From Chitinophagales bacterium (GTDB lineage Bacteria > Bacteroidota > Bacteroidia > Chitinophagales > UBA2359): 64,000 nt of DNA. The translations under genes and the position numbers were made by a program. Positions 36,705 through 45,319 of the stretch are shown here, piece after piece. The notes under the pieces were generated by a model. It did not search any database and was not told where the DNA came from. It worked only from the letters and a program-made list of their open reading frames with translations. The DNA is taken from assembly GCA_020636475.1 (NCBI GenBank), contig JACJXU010000005.1:1-64000 (forward strand). Reading direction: 5' to 3'. The stretch's first letter is position 1. Each line of letters begins with the position of its first letter.

Positions 36705-37446
36705 CCCTATCGAATAGCGAGGTGTGCCAGTGAAAATATTTTTGCAAAATAAACAGCCAACATACCCGCAAAACACCAAAACCATAAACAATACTTCGTT
36801 TTAGATTAATGGAAGAAGCTTCTTCAAAATACTTGGTAGGGCAGCTTATTTCGGCTATATTTTTATCGGCAAAAACAATTTGTGCCAATAGCTCATTATC
36901 AAAAATAAAATCATCGCTATTTTTTTCAAAATCTATCGCCGTTAAGACTTCTCGCTTGTAAGCTCGGTAGCCGGTATGATATTCGGAGAGTTTTTGCCCC
37001 AATGCAATGTTTTGGACAAAAGTAAGACATCGGTTGGCAAAATATTTATACAGCGGCATTCCACCTTTTAGCGCACCATTTCCCAAAATACGCGAACCTA
37101 TTACTACATCGTATAGTCCCGAAGCCAGCAAATATGCCATAGGTTTTATAAGCAAGGGCGTGTATTGATAGTCGGGGTGTAGCATTACAATAATATCTGC
37201 CTTTAGTTCTAAGGCTTTCAGGTAGCAAGTTTTTTGGTTGCCGCCATAACCTTTGTTTTTTTCGTGCGAAAGAATATAGGGAATATGCAAATTTCGCGCA
37301 ATTTCGCGGGTATTATCCCGACTATTGTCATCCGTTAAAATAACGGCATCTACTATATCGTGTGGAATTTCGCGCCAAGTTTTTTCCAAAGTGCGGGCAG
37401 CATTGTACGCTGGCATTATTACAACTACACTATAGTTTTCAATCAT
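36691..37446 (-). CDS. Glycosyltransferase family 2 (dolichyl/polyprenyl-phosphate hexose synthase-like)
   Basis: 251 residues from the ATG at 37446 (MIENYSVVVIMPAYN); the frame stays open to 37614 but that extension overlaps the divergent gene. GT-A motifs: VVIMPAYNAARTLEKTW, LTDDNSRDNT, KGYGGNQKTCYLKAL, IVMLHPDYQYTP, VIGSR, and YHTGYRAYKREV. This pattern matches polyprenyl-phosphate mannose/glucose synthases without the C-terminal membrane part. It would make a lipid-linked sugar for envelope glycans. Confidence 0.87.
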   Translation of the reverse strand: MIENYSVVVIMPAYNAARTLEKTWREIPHDIVDAVILTDDNSRDNTREIARNLHIPYILSHEKNKGYGGNQKTCYLKALELKADIIVMLHPDYQYTPLLIKPMAYLLASGLYDVVIGSRILGNGALKGGMPLYKYFANRCLTFVQNIALGQKLSEYHTGYRAYKREVLTAIDFEKNSDDFIFDNELLAQIVFADKNIAEISCPTKYFEEASSINLKRSIVYGFGVLRVCWLFILQKYFHWHTSLFDRVKRK

Positions 37447-37548
37447 TGAGTTTGAGAAATAAAAGCGATATTTTTCACAAATGTACGGAATTGGTGTACA
37501 TTTAAATTTTTTTGCTACAAACCATATCATATTTGCCACAGCAAAAAT

Positions 37549-38475
37549 ATGCCGATAAAATATATTCCAAATAATGAAATCGATTTTTTGCGTTGGGATA
37601 CTTGTATTGCCCAAAGTCTGTTGGCATTGCCGTATGCACAGTCGTGGTACTTAGACATTGTATCGCCCGAATGGGACGCATTGGTGTATGATGACTACGA
37701 AGCCGTAATGCCTTTGCCGATAACTAAAAAATGGCATATTAAGCAGTATTTTCCTCCTTTTTTTGCGCAACAATTAGGCATTTTTTCGCCGTATCTGCTA
37801 CAGCAATCGCTTATTAATGAATTTGCCCACGCTTTGCAGCAATGCGCCAATGTGTATATTCATCAACAATTAAATGCGTCCAACGATTTTGTATGGCAAG
37901 GATTTTCGCAAGAGCAGCGCACCAATTACAAATTGCCGCTGCAAAAAAAATATGCCACACTGTACCAAAAATTCAACAGTAATGTAAAAAGAAATTTAAA
38001 AAAAGCACAGCAAAACGATTTTTATATACACGATGCCACGCCATCGCAATTAATAAAAATGTATCAAGACACAAAAGGAAAAACGCTGCAACATAGCGAA
38101 AGCTATTATAGCTTGTTGGAAAAACTAATGTACCAGAGCCGACATCACAAGCAAGGCGTGTTGTATGGTGTGTACAATAAATACAACGATATAGAGGCAG
38201 GCGGATTTTTTTTGTACTACGGAAAACAAATTATTAATTTATTTCCGGCGAGTTCGGCTTACGGGCGGAGTTCTGGCGCAATGTTTGTGCTAATAAACGA
38301 AATTATTACCCAGCAAGCCCAAACAGACCAATTTCTCGACTTTGAAGGTTCTATGGTCGCTTCCGTAGCGCGCTTTTACCAGTCGTGGGGTGCACAGAAC
38401 CAAGCATATTGGAGTATTCGGCGAAATAATCTCAAGGGCTGGCGAAAATTTATTTATCAATTAAAAAGTAGATAA
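37549..38475 (+). CDS. FemAB-like GNAT-fold acyltransferase, hypothetical
   Basis: 308 residues, no signal peptide. Features of the FemAB/BioF2-like group: SNVKRNLKKAQQNDFYIHDAT (helix after a split GNAT fold), GVYNKYNDIEAGGFFLYYGKQIINLFPASS, and FLDFEGSMVASVARFYQSWGAQNQAYWSIRRN near the end, which resembles the conserved FDxxGS...FKxxFG region. Members transfer amino acids or acyl groups in envelope synthesis. Substrate unknown; the call rests on these motifs only. Confidence 0.68.
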   Translation: MPIKYIPNNEIDFLRWDTCIAQSLLALPYAQSWYLDIVSPEWDALVYDDYEAVMPLPITKKWHIKQYFPPFFAQQLGIFSPYLLQQSLINEFAHALQQCANVYIHQQLNASNDFVWQGFSQEQRTNYKLPLQKKYATLYQKFNSNVKRNLKKAQQNDFYIHDATPSQLIKMYQDTKGKTLQHSESYYSLLEKLMYQSRHHKQGVLYGVYNKYNDIEAGGFFLYYGKQIINLFPASSAYGRSSGAMFVLINEIITQQAQTDQFLDFEGSMVASVARFYQSWGAQNQAYWSIRRNNLKGWRKFIYQLKSR

Positions 38476-38616
38476 AAAACGACAAATAATAAAGTTTTTT
38501 GGACTAAAAAAGTCAGTTTTTAAACAAATATTTGTAAGTGTTGAAAAAAAATGTTTACTTGCTTGCGTATTTGCAAAATAATACCGTAAAAGTTAAACAA
38601 ATAAAATAAAAGATAT

Positions 38617-39681
38617 ATGGTGAAAAATTTACTTAAAAAACTACTCCTTCTTTGCTGCGTGCTGTTTTTTGTGAATGATACACAAGCGCAAGACATACAC
38701 TTCTCGCAGTTTTACGCCTCACCTTTAACGCTGAATCCTGCCATGACAGGTATGATGCAAGGCTGTTATCGTGGTGCCGTGAATTATCGCAATCAATATG
38801 CAGATTTAGCTCCTTACAATACGGTTTCCGGCTCGTTTGATGCTGCCGTTTTGCGTGGACTCATTGGGCGCAGAGCCGATTATTTAGGCGTAGGAATTAT
38901 GCTATTTAATGACCGTGCCGGCTACGGATTGCTCAACAACTTTTCGGTAATGGGTTCGGTGGCATATCATTTTGCTTTCGATACGCAGGGTAAGCATCGT
39001 CTTTCCTTAGGCTTTCAGGGCGGATATGTGCAAAAAAGCATTGATTTCTCTAAACTAACCTTTGAAAATCAGTTTGATGGTACGGGCTTTAATACCTTGC
39101 TGCCTAATGGAGAATCAATTGAAGATTATAGCTTCGGTTATTTCGATTTTCGTGCCGGAGGTTTGATATCTTCGGTAGTAAATAAACAAGTTTCCCTTTA
39201 TTTAGGCGCAGCAATGTTTCACTTGTCAGAGCCTACCGAGCAGTTTTTGACAAACGACAATGGTGGAGCCAATACGCTTGACAGACGTGTGGTATTGCAC
39301 GGCGGTGCGAACCTAAGTCTTTCGCGCGATATCAGTTTGGTGCCTAACTTTATTTATATGAAACAAGGTCCTGCTTCCGAAATTAATGTGGGAGCTTTGT
39401 TTGGATATCAGTTTGCAGGTGGCGGCAACTCTTATAGTTCCCGCAACAATGGTTCAACCTTTTTCTTAGGCTTACAGTATAGAGTCAAAGATGCGTTTAT
39501 TCCTTTAATAGGTTTAGAGTACGAAGACTTCCGTTTTGGTCTTTCCTACGATGTAAATGTATCCGAGTTGAAGACAGCAACCTTGGGTCAAGGAGGTGTA
39601 GAATTGTCTATAACCTACGAAATGAAGTGTGAACCACAAGGAAGACGCACATTTCCACCGGCTGCATGTCCGAGATTTTAA
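38617..39681 (+). CDS. PorP/SprF family type IX secretion system membrane protein
   Basis: 354 residues. Signal peptide to about 24 (NDTQAQ). The mature N-terminus DIHFSQFYASPLTLNPAMTGM is the family hallmark, followed by YRNQYADLAPYNTVSGSFDA, barrel strands and the Bacteroidota-typical C-terminal barrel. PorP/SprF proteins are outer-membrane barrels that assist export or anchoring of particular large surface proteins. It stands alone with its own terminator, unlike the second family member next to gldK. Ends in CPRF. Confidence 0.93.
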   Translation: MVKNLLKKLLLLCCVLFFVNDTQAQDIHFSQFYASPLTLNPAMTGMMQGCYRGAVNYRNQYADLAPYNTVSGSFDAAVLRGLIGRRADYLGVGIMLFNDRAGYGLLNNFSVMGSVAYHFAFDTQGKHRLSLGFQGGYVQKSIDFSKLTFENQFDGTGFNTLLPNGESIEDYSFGYFDFRAGGLISSVVNKQVSLYLGAAMFHLSEPTEQFLTNDNGGANTLDRRVVLHGGANLSLSRDISLVPNFIYMKQGPASEINVGALFGYQFAGGGNSYSSRNNGSTFFLGLQYRVKDAFIPLIGLEYEDFRFGLSYDVNVSELKTATLGQGGVELSITYEMKCEPQGRRTFPPAACPRF

Positions 39682-39819
39682 AAAAAATTTGGTGATTTAA
39701 AAAATTATGTGTAATATTGAACCCAAATTGAAGTCATTGGGTAATTTATGTACATTTAATCAATTTGGTAAGTTAACTCTGTTTAAGCATTTCTAAAAGT
39801 CAGTCCCGTTTTAGAAGAA

Positions 39820-39860
39820 GCAAAAAAAGTCCGATATCAGCATCGGACTTTTTGCTTTTA
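39820..39860 (+). terminator. Terminator downstream of PorP/SprF-type gene
   Basis: Stem AAAAAGTCCGAT / ATCGGACTTTTT with loop ATCAGC, then TGCTTTT; about 145 bp after the stop. Confidence 0.8.
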
Positions 39861-39960
39861 TAGACTTTGTGTATCGTCGTTTTTGATACTATATGGTAAA
39901 AATAGTGTGGCAAAATTTGTAGCGCAGCAGTATAATTCTTATCCGGCAGGAAATATTAAA

Positions 39961-40253
39961 ACCAAAACCGTATGAAAGTTGCGTATTGGTTTAGGAATAT
40001 TAAGGGTAAGTACTCGCTCTACAAGTTTAGGTACAATACTACGCTTTGGGCATCTTCATTTTCTTTGCTTGTCCAAAGAAAACGAAGCAAAAGAAACGAC
40101 ACTTTTTTCAAGGTATTTTTGCCCTATTCGGGCAAAACTGCTATACTGCGAAAAAAGATTTTTACCTTTTTTAATACAAAAACTGTATGAAAATCGCTTA
40201 AATGATGGCGGGATTCCCTTTTCTAATACGCAATGATTATTCGATTTTGGTAT
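39961..40253 (-). repeat. Interspersed structured repeat, copy 2 (MITE-like, reverse orientation)
   Basis: Read on the minus strand it begins ATACCAAAATCGAATAATC and ends CATACGGTTTTGGT, includes the ~80-bp left terminal module, the core hairpin TTTTGCCC-GAATA-GGGCAAAA and the TTTTCTTTG / CAAAGAAAA hairpin. It lacks about 57 bp between GCAG and TGCGG that in the other copies form a long stem-loop: the deletion removes exactly that hairpin. Lies between the PorP/SprF-type terminator and the Omp85-like gene. Confidence 0.85.
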
Positions 40254-40344
40254 AAAACAATCTCCGCCCAATGTGGAAAAGTGGATAACTTTGTGGAAAA
40301 CAATAAATTTTACTCTCCGAAGCTCATTTATTTTTGGCTACAGC

Positions 40345-42183
40345 ATGATATTTTCATTCCGAAAGCATATTTACGCGCGTTTTGCGAACAAACTTTTTTT
40401 TACCCAAAAATTTGCTTGTACATCCTTAATAATATGCACACTTAGTTTCGTGGCAAAATCACAAAACGACAGTTTGGCTATTTCGTACAAAAATACTTTT
40501 CCTGAACTTACGGATTATTGTTCTGATATAAACTCCAAAAATGCTTCATTAGAAACATGTCTTAATGCTTTACGCCAAAATGGCTACTGGGCAGCGAGTT
40601 TTGATACAAGTAGAGTAGGAGATAGCCTTTTTCTACAATTGTATACCGGAAAAAAATACAAAGGAATTTTACTCGATGGTGTGGACAGTAGCGCGCAGTA
40701 TTGGTTGAATGTTGCCGACTTATCTCATTGGTTTTTGCGCTCAAGCGTGTATTCTTGGAAAGAAAGTACGCAGCTACAAGAAAAACTATTGCGATACGCC
40801 GAAAATAACGGATACCCATTTGCGCAAGTATCGTTGAGCAATGTTCGCTATCTCGCCACGAGTGATACAGTACGGGCATATTTGGCGATGCAGCCACACA
40901 ACAAAGTACAGATTGATACACTGGTGCAGCAAGGAAATGAAGTGCTTCAGGACTGGTGCTTGCAGCAAATTGTGGGAATTCGTCCCCACCATCCTTACAA
41001 CGAATCGCTGATAGCAGCTTTGCCTGCGCGCCTACAACAAGTGAGTATGCTAAAAATGAAAAAAATTCCCACTGTAAATATTGTAGAAGGACATACACAA
41101 ATAGATTTTTTCTTGGAAAATTTGCCTATGAGTAGTTGGTCGGCAGTGTTGGGGCTACAAGCACCCGTCAATGCTTCGGACAAATACAAACTCAGTGGCG
41201 ATGTGGCATTGCACTTAGCCAACCGTCTGCATTTTGCCGAAACCTTTGTCTTGAATTATCGAAGTTTGGGGCGCGGCGAAACAATTTTTACTTCGCAGGC
41301 AATATTTCCGTATTTGCCCTATGTTCCTTTGGGAATAGAAATGAAATTTAATGCGTGGATACAAACCAATTTTAGGGAAACCGCCACACTTGCGGCACTG
41401 AGGCAACGCATTGGAATAGCGCAAAATGTGCAAGTAGCGTTTCAGCAAAAAAACAGAAACCTCACCCAAATTGATACCGTAAGTCTTTTGACAAGCCAAA
41501 CTTTGCCCGAAAACTTAGACGCAAAAACGCAAAATTACAGCCTTAGTGCCTTCTCGCAGCAATGCGACAATTTTTTTAATCCCCGAAAAGGAAAAGAATA
41601 TCGCGTGGAAATAGCTTGGAACAAACAAAAAATATTGCCCAATGAACTCATTTCACAACTAAGTACACCCGAGGTTCCCAATTTTGCTACTTTGTACGAC
41701 AGTATTGCTTTATCGCAAAACTTTTGGCAAATTCAGGCAAACTATCAACAATATTTTCCGGCTGCCAAGCAAGCTACCTGGCACTTTACTGTGGCTGTGG
41801 CAATGATGCAATATGTGCAAAAAAACACCAATACAAAACAACAAATAAGTACCAATGACAAGTTCAGACTCGGCGGCAACCGATTGCTGCGCGGTTTTAA
41901 TGAAGACCAGTTTAGGATAGAAAGCTATCAATTACTTAGTGTGGAATATCGTTATCTCTGGGAAAAATACAACTATTGGTTTGCTTTTGCCGATGCGGCA
42001 CTGATGCAAAATATTCAGCTAAAAAACATAAACCAAGCCGTAGGTGTAGGAACGGGCATTCGCATTGCTACGGAGGGCGGCATATTTACGCTTATCTACG
42101 CCTTGGGCGCATCGCAGGCACAACAATTTAATGTATCTTTGCAAAATAGTAGGATTCATATTGCCTATGTTAATATGTTTTAA
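40345..42183 (+). CDS. Omp85/TamA-like outer-membrane protein
   Basis: 612 residues from the ATG at 40345, which places a signal sequence (KFACTSLIICTLSFVAKSQ) near the N-terminus; an in-frame GTG at 40273 is possible but lies at the edge of a repeat. Residues up to ~230 look like POTRA-type domains (LETCLNALRQNGYWAASFD, NNGYPFAQVSLSNV), the rest is a barrel. FRLGGNRLLRGFNEDQF matches the L6 motif (R-G-F) of the Omp85 superfamily, and the C-terminus ends in Phe. Likely an insertase or translocation factor in the outer membrane. Shorter than BamA, nearer to TamA or patatin-less types. Confidence 0.8.
   Translation: MIFSFRKHIYARFANKLFFTQKFACTSLIICTLSFVAKSQNDSLAISYKNTFPELTDYCSDINSKNASLETCLNALRQNGYWAASFDTSRVGDSLFLQLYTGKKYKGILLDGVDSSAQYWLNVADLSHWFLRSSVYSWKESTQLQEKLLRYAENNGYPFAQVSLSNVRYLATSDTVRAYLAMQPHNKVQIDTLVQQGNEVLQDWCLQQIVGIRPHHPYNESLIAALPARLQQVSMLKMKKIPTVNIVEGHTQIDFFLENLPMSSWSAVLGLQAPVNASDKYKLSGDVALHLANRLHFAETFVLNYRSLGRGETIFTSQAIFPYLPYVPLGIEMKFNAWIQTNFRETATLAALRQRIGIAQNVQVAFQQKNRNLTQIDTVSLLTSQTLPENLDAKTQNYSLSAFSQQCDNFFNPRKGKEYRVEIAWNKQKILPNELISQLSTPEVPNFATLYDSIALSQNFWQIQANYQQYFPAAKQATWHFTVAVAMMQYVQKNTNTKQQISTNDKFRLGGNRLLRGFNEDQFRIESYQLLSVEYRYLWEKYNYWFAFADAALMQNIQLKNINQAVGVGTGIRIATEGGIFTLIYALGASQAQQFNVSLQNSRIHIAYVNMF
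42134..42141 (+). promoter_or_regulatory. -7 element upstream of the DUF4271 gene
   Basis: TATCTTTG, 26 nt before the start at 42167 and inside the end of the Omp85-like gene. No -33 match at the expected distance. Confidence 0.4.
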
Positions 42184-43207
42184 AGTGCGTACACATTTTG
42201 TTTGGAAAATTTGGGGAGGAATATTGGCTGTATGTATGCAGTGTAGCATTGTGCAAATGCTCACAGCGCAAAATGTATGGATTCCTGAAAATGTAGATAC
42301 TACTTACAATGTTCCCAACAAAATTCTGCCACCCCTTTCGCCCGACGATTTGTTTGTGGGACCTATTTGGCAAGAAATAAAAATTTCCGAAAATGTGCCA
42401 CAAACCGATGGTCCGCAGCAATACCAAGCAGATACCACACTTGCGACAACAGTCATAACAAACGATTCCCTTTGGCTTGAAGATTCCTTGTCACAATGTG
42501 AAGAAGAAGTTTCGCCAACTGCTGCAAAATTGCGCCACATAAAACGAACCGAATACCACACCATTCTTTTTTATCTTATTATATGGACGGTCTTGTTGTT
42601 AGCCTTGGTGCGCATCAATCACAAAGAGTATATTCGCAGTATTTACAAAGCATTTTTCAATTACAACTCCTCCAAAATATTTTTTGCCGATTATAAAAGG
42701 CGTTTTCCTACAGGCTTTTGGCTATTAATGCTGCTAAATAGCGTTTTTGTAGCCATATTATTATACGAAATAGTAGCCATAAAGCACATAATAAATAACT
42801 TGGAGAACACGCTATACTATTTAATATTGTGTTGGGCATTTGTAATCGTATTCCTTCTTTTTCGCTTTTATAGTTTTCGGCTAATGGCAAGAATTTTACC
42901 GCAAGGCGAAACGCTCTTATTCAATTTTTATCATGTAAATGTAATAGAAAGTGTATTGGTGCAGGTATTTTTTCCGTTCTTAGTATTGTTTGTCTTTTGG
43001 CACGATGAGTTGTACCAATGGATTCATTATTTGGCAATAGCAATGCTCATAGCATGGATTGTTTACAGATTGCGGCGAGCTTGGCAAATAAGTGCGGCAA
43101 TAATATTGCAAAATAAATTCTACATTTTTTTGTACCTTTGCAGCGTTGAAATAGGACCTGTTTTAATAAGTCTAAAATTTTTCAAAGAAATACTACAAAC
43201 GCTTTAA
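42167..43207 (+). CDS. DUF4271 membrane protein
   Basis: 346 residues from the ATG at 42167 (MLICFKVRT), overlapping the upstream stop by 17 bp; the frame is open further but would overlap over 100 bp. A first hydrophobic segment (WGGILAVCMQCSIVQMLTAQ) is followed by ~110 hydrophilic residues and then a block of six to seven helices from about 165 (HTILFYLIIWTVLLLALVRI ...). The membrane part matches DUF4271, a Bacteroidota family commonly found next to hemD as here. Function unknown. Confidence 0.82.
   Translation: MLICFKVRTHFVWKIWGGILAVCMQCSIVQMLTAQNVWIPENVDTTYNVPNKILPPLSPDDLFVGPIWQEIKISENVPQTDGPQQYQADTTLATTVITNDSLWLEDSLSQCEEEVSPTAAKLRHIKRTEYHTILFYLIIWTVLLLALVRINHKEYIRSIYKAFFNYNSSKIFFADYKRRFPTGFWLLMLLNSVFVAILLYEIVAIKHIINNLENTLYYLILCWAFVIVFLLFRFYSFRLMARILPQGETLLFNFYHVNVIESVLVQVFFPFLVLFVFWHDELYQWIHYLAIAMLIAWIVYRLRRAWQISAAIILQNKFYIFLYLCSVEIGPVLISLKFFKEILQTL
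43133..43140 (+). promoter_or_regulatory. -7 element of hemD promoter
   Basis: TACCTTTG preceded by a T-run (TTTTTTGTACCTTTGCA), a strong-looking Bacteroidota -7 element, about 90 nt before hemD and inside the DUF4271 gene. Confidence 0.5.
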
Positions 43208-43228
43208 ACCATTAGAAAATATAAAAAA

Positions 43229-44014
43229 ATGAGTGAAACCCAACCTTTGAATGTTCATAGAGAGGTAAAAACTATACTAATTTCACAGCCGCAACCATCA
43301 GGGAAAAGCCCTTATTTGGATTTGTCGGAAAAGTATAATCTCAAAATAGATTTTTACCAGTTTATCCAAGTAGAAGGTGTAACGGCTAAAGAATTTAGAC
43401 GCGAAAAAGCCAACCCTGCCGATTTTACGGCTATTATTTTTAATAGCAGAACGGCAATAGAACACTTTTTTAGATTATGTGGCGAAATGCGCGCAACCAT
43501 ATCGCCCGATATGAAATACTTTTGTTCTTCGGAAGCTATCGCATTGTATTTGCAAAAATTTATTGACTACCGCAAACGTAAGGTTTTTTACAACAAAAAC
43601 AATAAAAGCGACTTGTACTCACTATTAGAAAAGCACAAAGCCAAAGAAAAATTTTTGTACCCTTGTGCCGATATTCGCAGCAACGATGTCCCCGATTTTT
43701 TACAAGAAAACAATTTCAACTACTCCGAAGCGGTAATTTATCATATTGTAAGCAGCGATTTGTCCGATTTAAAAGACATTTACTACGATATAATTGTATT
43801 CTTTACGCCACTAGAAATAAAATCGCTTTACGATAATTTTCCCGACTTTGAACAAAAAAATACGCGCATTGCTTGTTGGGGACAATCGGCAGCCCAAGCT
43901 TTGTTGGATCATGGCTTGCGTATAGACATACATGCGCCATCGCCCGAACTTCCCTCTATGACAATGGCTTTAGAAGACTACGTGCAAAAAGTAAATATAA
44001 AGGAAGAGGTGTGA
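43229..44014 (+). CDS. hemD: Uroporphyrinogen-III synthase (HemD)
   Basis: 261 residues. The Bacteroidota HemD pattern is recognisable: KTILISQPQPSGKSPYLDLSEKY, FQ(V)EGVTAKEFRREKANPADFTAIIFNSRTAIEHFFRLC, KYFCSSEAIALYLQKFIDYRKRKVFY, YSEAVIYHIVSSDLSDL, IACWGQSAAQALLDHGLRIDIHAP. Two alternating alpha/beta domains. It closes hydroxymethylbilane to uroporphyrinogen III with inversion of ring D in heme synthesis. Follows DUF4271 by 21 bp; gldK cluster begins 217 bp further on, an arrangement common in the phylum. Confidence 0.9.
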   Translation: MSETQPLNVHREVKTILISQPQPSGKSPYLDLSEKYNLKIDFYQFIQVEGVTAKEFRREKANPADFTAIIFNSRTAIEHFFRLCGEMRATISPDMKYFCSSEAIALYLQKFIDYRKRKVFYNKNNKSDLYSLLEKHKAKEKFLYPCADIRSNDVPDFLQENNFNYSEAVIYHIVSSDLSDLKDIYYDIIVFFTPLEIKSLYDNFPDFEQKNTRIACWGQSAAQALLDHGLRIDIHAPSPELPSMTMALEDYVQKVNIKEEV

Positions 44015-44230
44015 AATAAAAACAATTTTTAAGCGTTGTTTCAAATATTTTGCGTGCAAACGCTAAAGTAAAATTTGTCGTTTTGGCGCAATTTGTGTTG
44101 AAAAAAATGCTATGACGATAAAAAAAATGCTTAAGTTGCATTGATTTTGAAAAAAAATGCTTTTTTTTACAAAAAAATCATACTACGAGCCAATATTTTA
44201 AAAATAATTGAGTTATAAATAACGAAACAG

Positions 44231-45199
44231 ATGTTTGAAAAACCAATTTTTGCCTCGCTGTTGTTTTTATTGAGCATATTACCCGCACAATCACAACAAT
44301 TAGCACAATGGAGCCAAAGTTGGTTTACTATTTGGCAAGATAATCCCGCCGCAATGGCACAGCAAAACGATGCGCGTTTTACCGCTGGTGCGCGTTTTCA
44401 GTGGTTGGGAATCGACAAGTCGCCTTATACACAGTATGTAGGATTTGAATTGCCTTTGCCAAAAATTAGAAGTGGTGCAGCTGTTTATATGAAAAACGAT
44501 AGAGTCGGGGCTTTGCGCATTACCAATGCAAAGTTGGCTTTAAATAAAAAGTTTTCCTTTGGAAAACAAACGCTTACGGCAGGCGTAGATGCCGGAATTG
44601 TTCAGTATGCTTTATTATCGAATCAACTCATTACTCCGGACGGATTGTACGAAGGCGTAATAGACCACCAAGATGCTCTGCTGGCTTCGCAAACACAGCA
44701 AGTAATGTTGGCAGAAATTGGCGTGGGCTTGCATTGGAAAAACGAAAGTGGTTGGCAAATAGGTGCCGCGCTGCGACCAATAAATGCAAGCCAAGTGAAG
44801 TTGGGCGAGAACAGCCAATCACTACTGCGTACGCAAATGCATGCAATAGTGCAAACACGCTATCAGTGGGAAACGCGCTTGCCATTTGATGTGGATTTGT
44901 TTGCCGTAGTAGTAAGCGATGGTGCTATTATGCAAACCCAGATTGGCGGCGTGTTGGTTTTCGATGCCTTGCAAGTGGGTATGGCTTTGCGCGGGTACAG
45001 CCAGCAAAGTTTAGATGCCGCATCGGCTATGCTCAGTTGGCAAGTTTTCGATAAATTAAAGCTCGGATATGCGTATGATTTGGGAATATCGAAGTTGAAA
45101 AATTACAACAGCGGTTCGCATGAGGTAAATCTTGTATATAACTTACATATTTTGCCTAATTCCCAACCAAAGATTATGTATAATCCAAGGTTTTTATAG
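44231..45199 (+). CDS. PorP/SprF family type IX secretion protein, gldK-linked (PorP-like)
   Basis: 322 residues with signal peptide to about 21 (LPAQSQ). Barrel of the PorP/SprF group: WFTIWQDNPAAMAQQNDARFTAGARFQWLGI, VYMKNDRVGALRITNAKLAL, HEVNLVYNL, and a C-terminal YNPRFL that resembles the family end. It has diverged from the 38617 copy in the first motif (no FSQFY). Its position directly before gldK-L-M-N is the same as porP in Porphyromonas gingivalis, so it is the best candidate for the core PorP protein. Confidence 0.85.
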   Translation: MFEKPIFASLLFLLSILPAQSQQLAQWSQSWFTIWQDNPAAMAQQNDARFTAGARFQWLGIDKSPYTQYVGFELPLPKIRSGAAVYMKNDRVGALRITNAKLALNKKFSFGKQTLTAGVDAGIVQYALLSNQLITPDGLYEGVIDHQDALLASQTQQVMLAEIGVGLHWKNESGWQIGAALRPINASQVKLGENSQSLLRTQMHAIVQTRYQWETRLPFDVDLFAVVVSDGAIMQTQIGGVLVFDALQVGMALRGYSQQSLDAASAMLSWQVFDKLKLGYAYDLGISKLKNYNSGSHEVNLVYNLHILPNSQPKIMYNPRFL

Positions 45200-45248
45200 A
45201 AAAAATAATAAATTAAGCATAGAAAATAAGGAAACGAATAAATTAGTG

Positions 45249-45278
45249 TTGTTTCATAGAAAAAAAAGTCTATTTTTA
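45249..45278 (+). promoter_or_regulatory. Possible promoter of the gldKLMN operon
   Basis: TTG (45249-45251), 19 nt, TATTTTTA (45271-45278), one base off TAnnTTTG, 42 bp before gldK. Confidence 0.4.
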
Positions 45279-45319
45279 CGCACCCTAAAATAAAATGATT
45301 AAATCATTAAACAATAAAG

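Noticed and set aside
40273..40344. GTG at 40273 as start of the Omp85-like protein
   Set aside because: It would put 24 extra residues before the signal sequence and begin at the edge of repeat copy 2; the ATG at 40345 fits a signal peptide better, although not proven.
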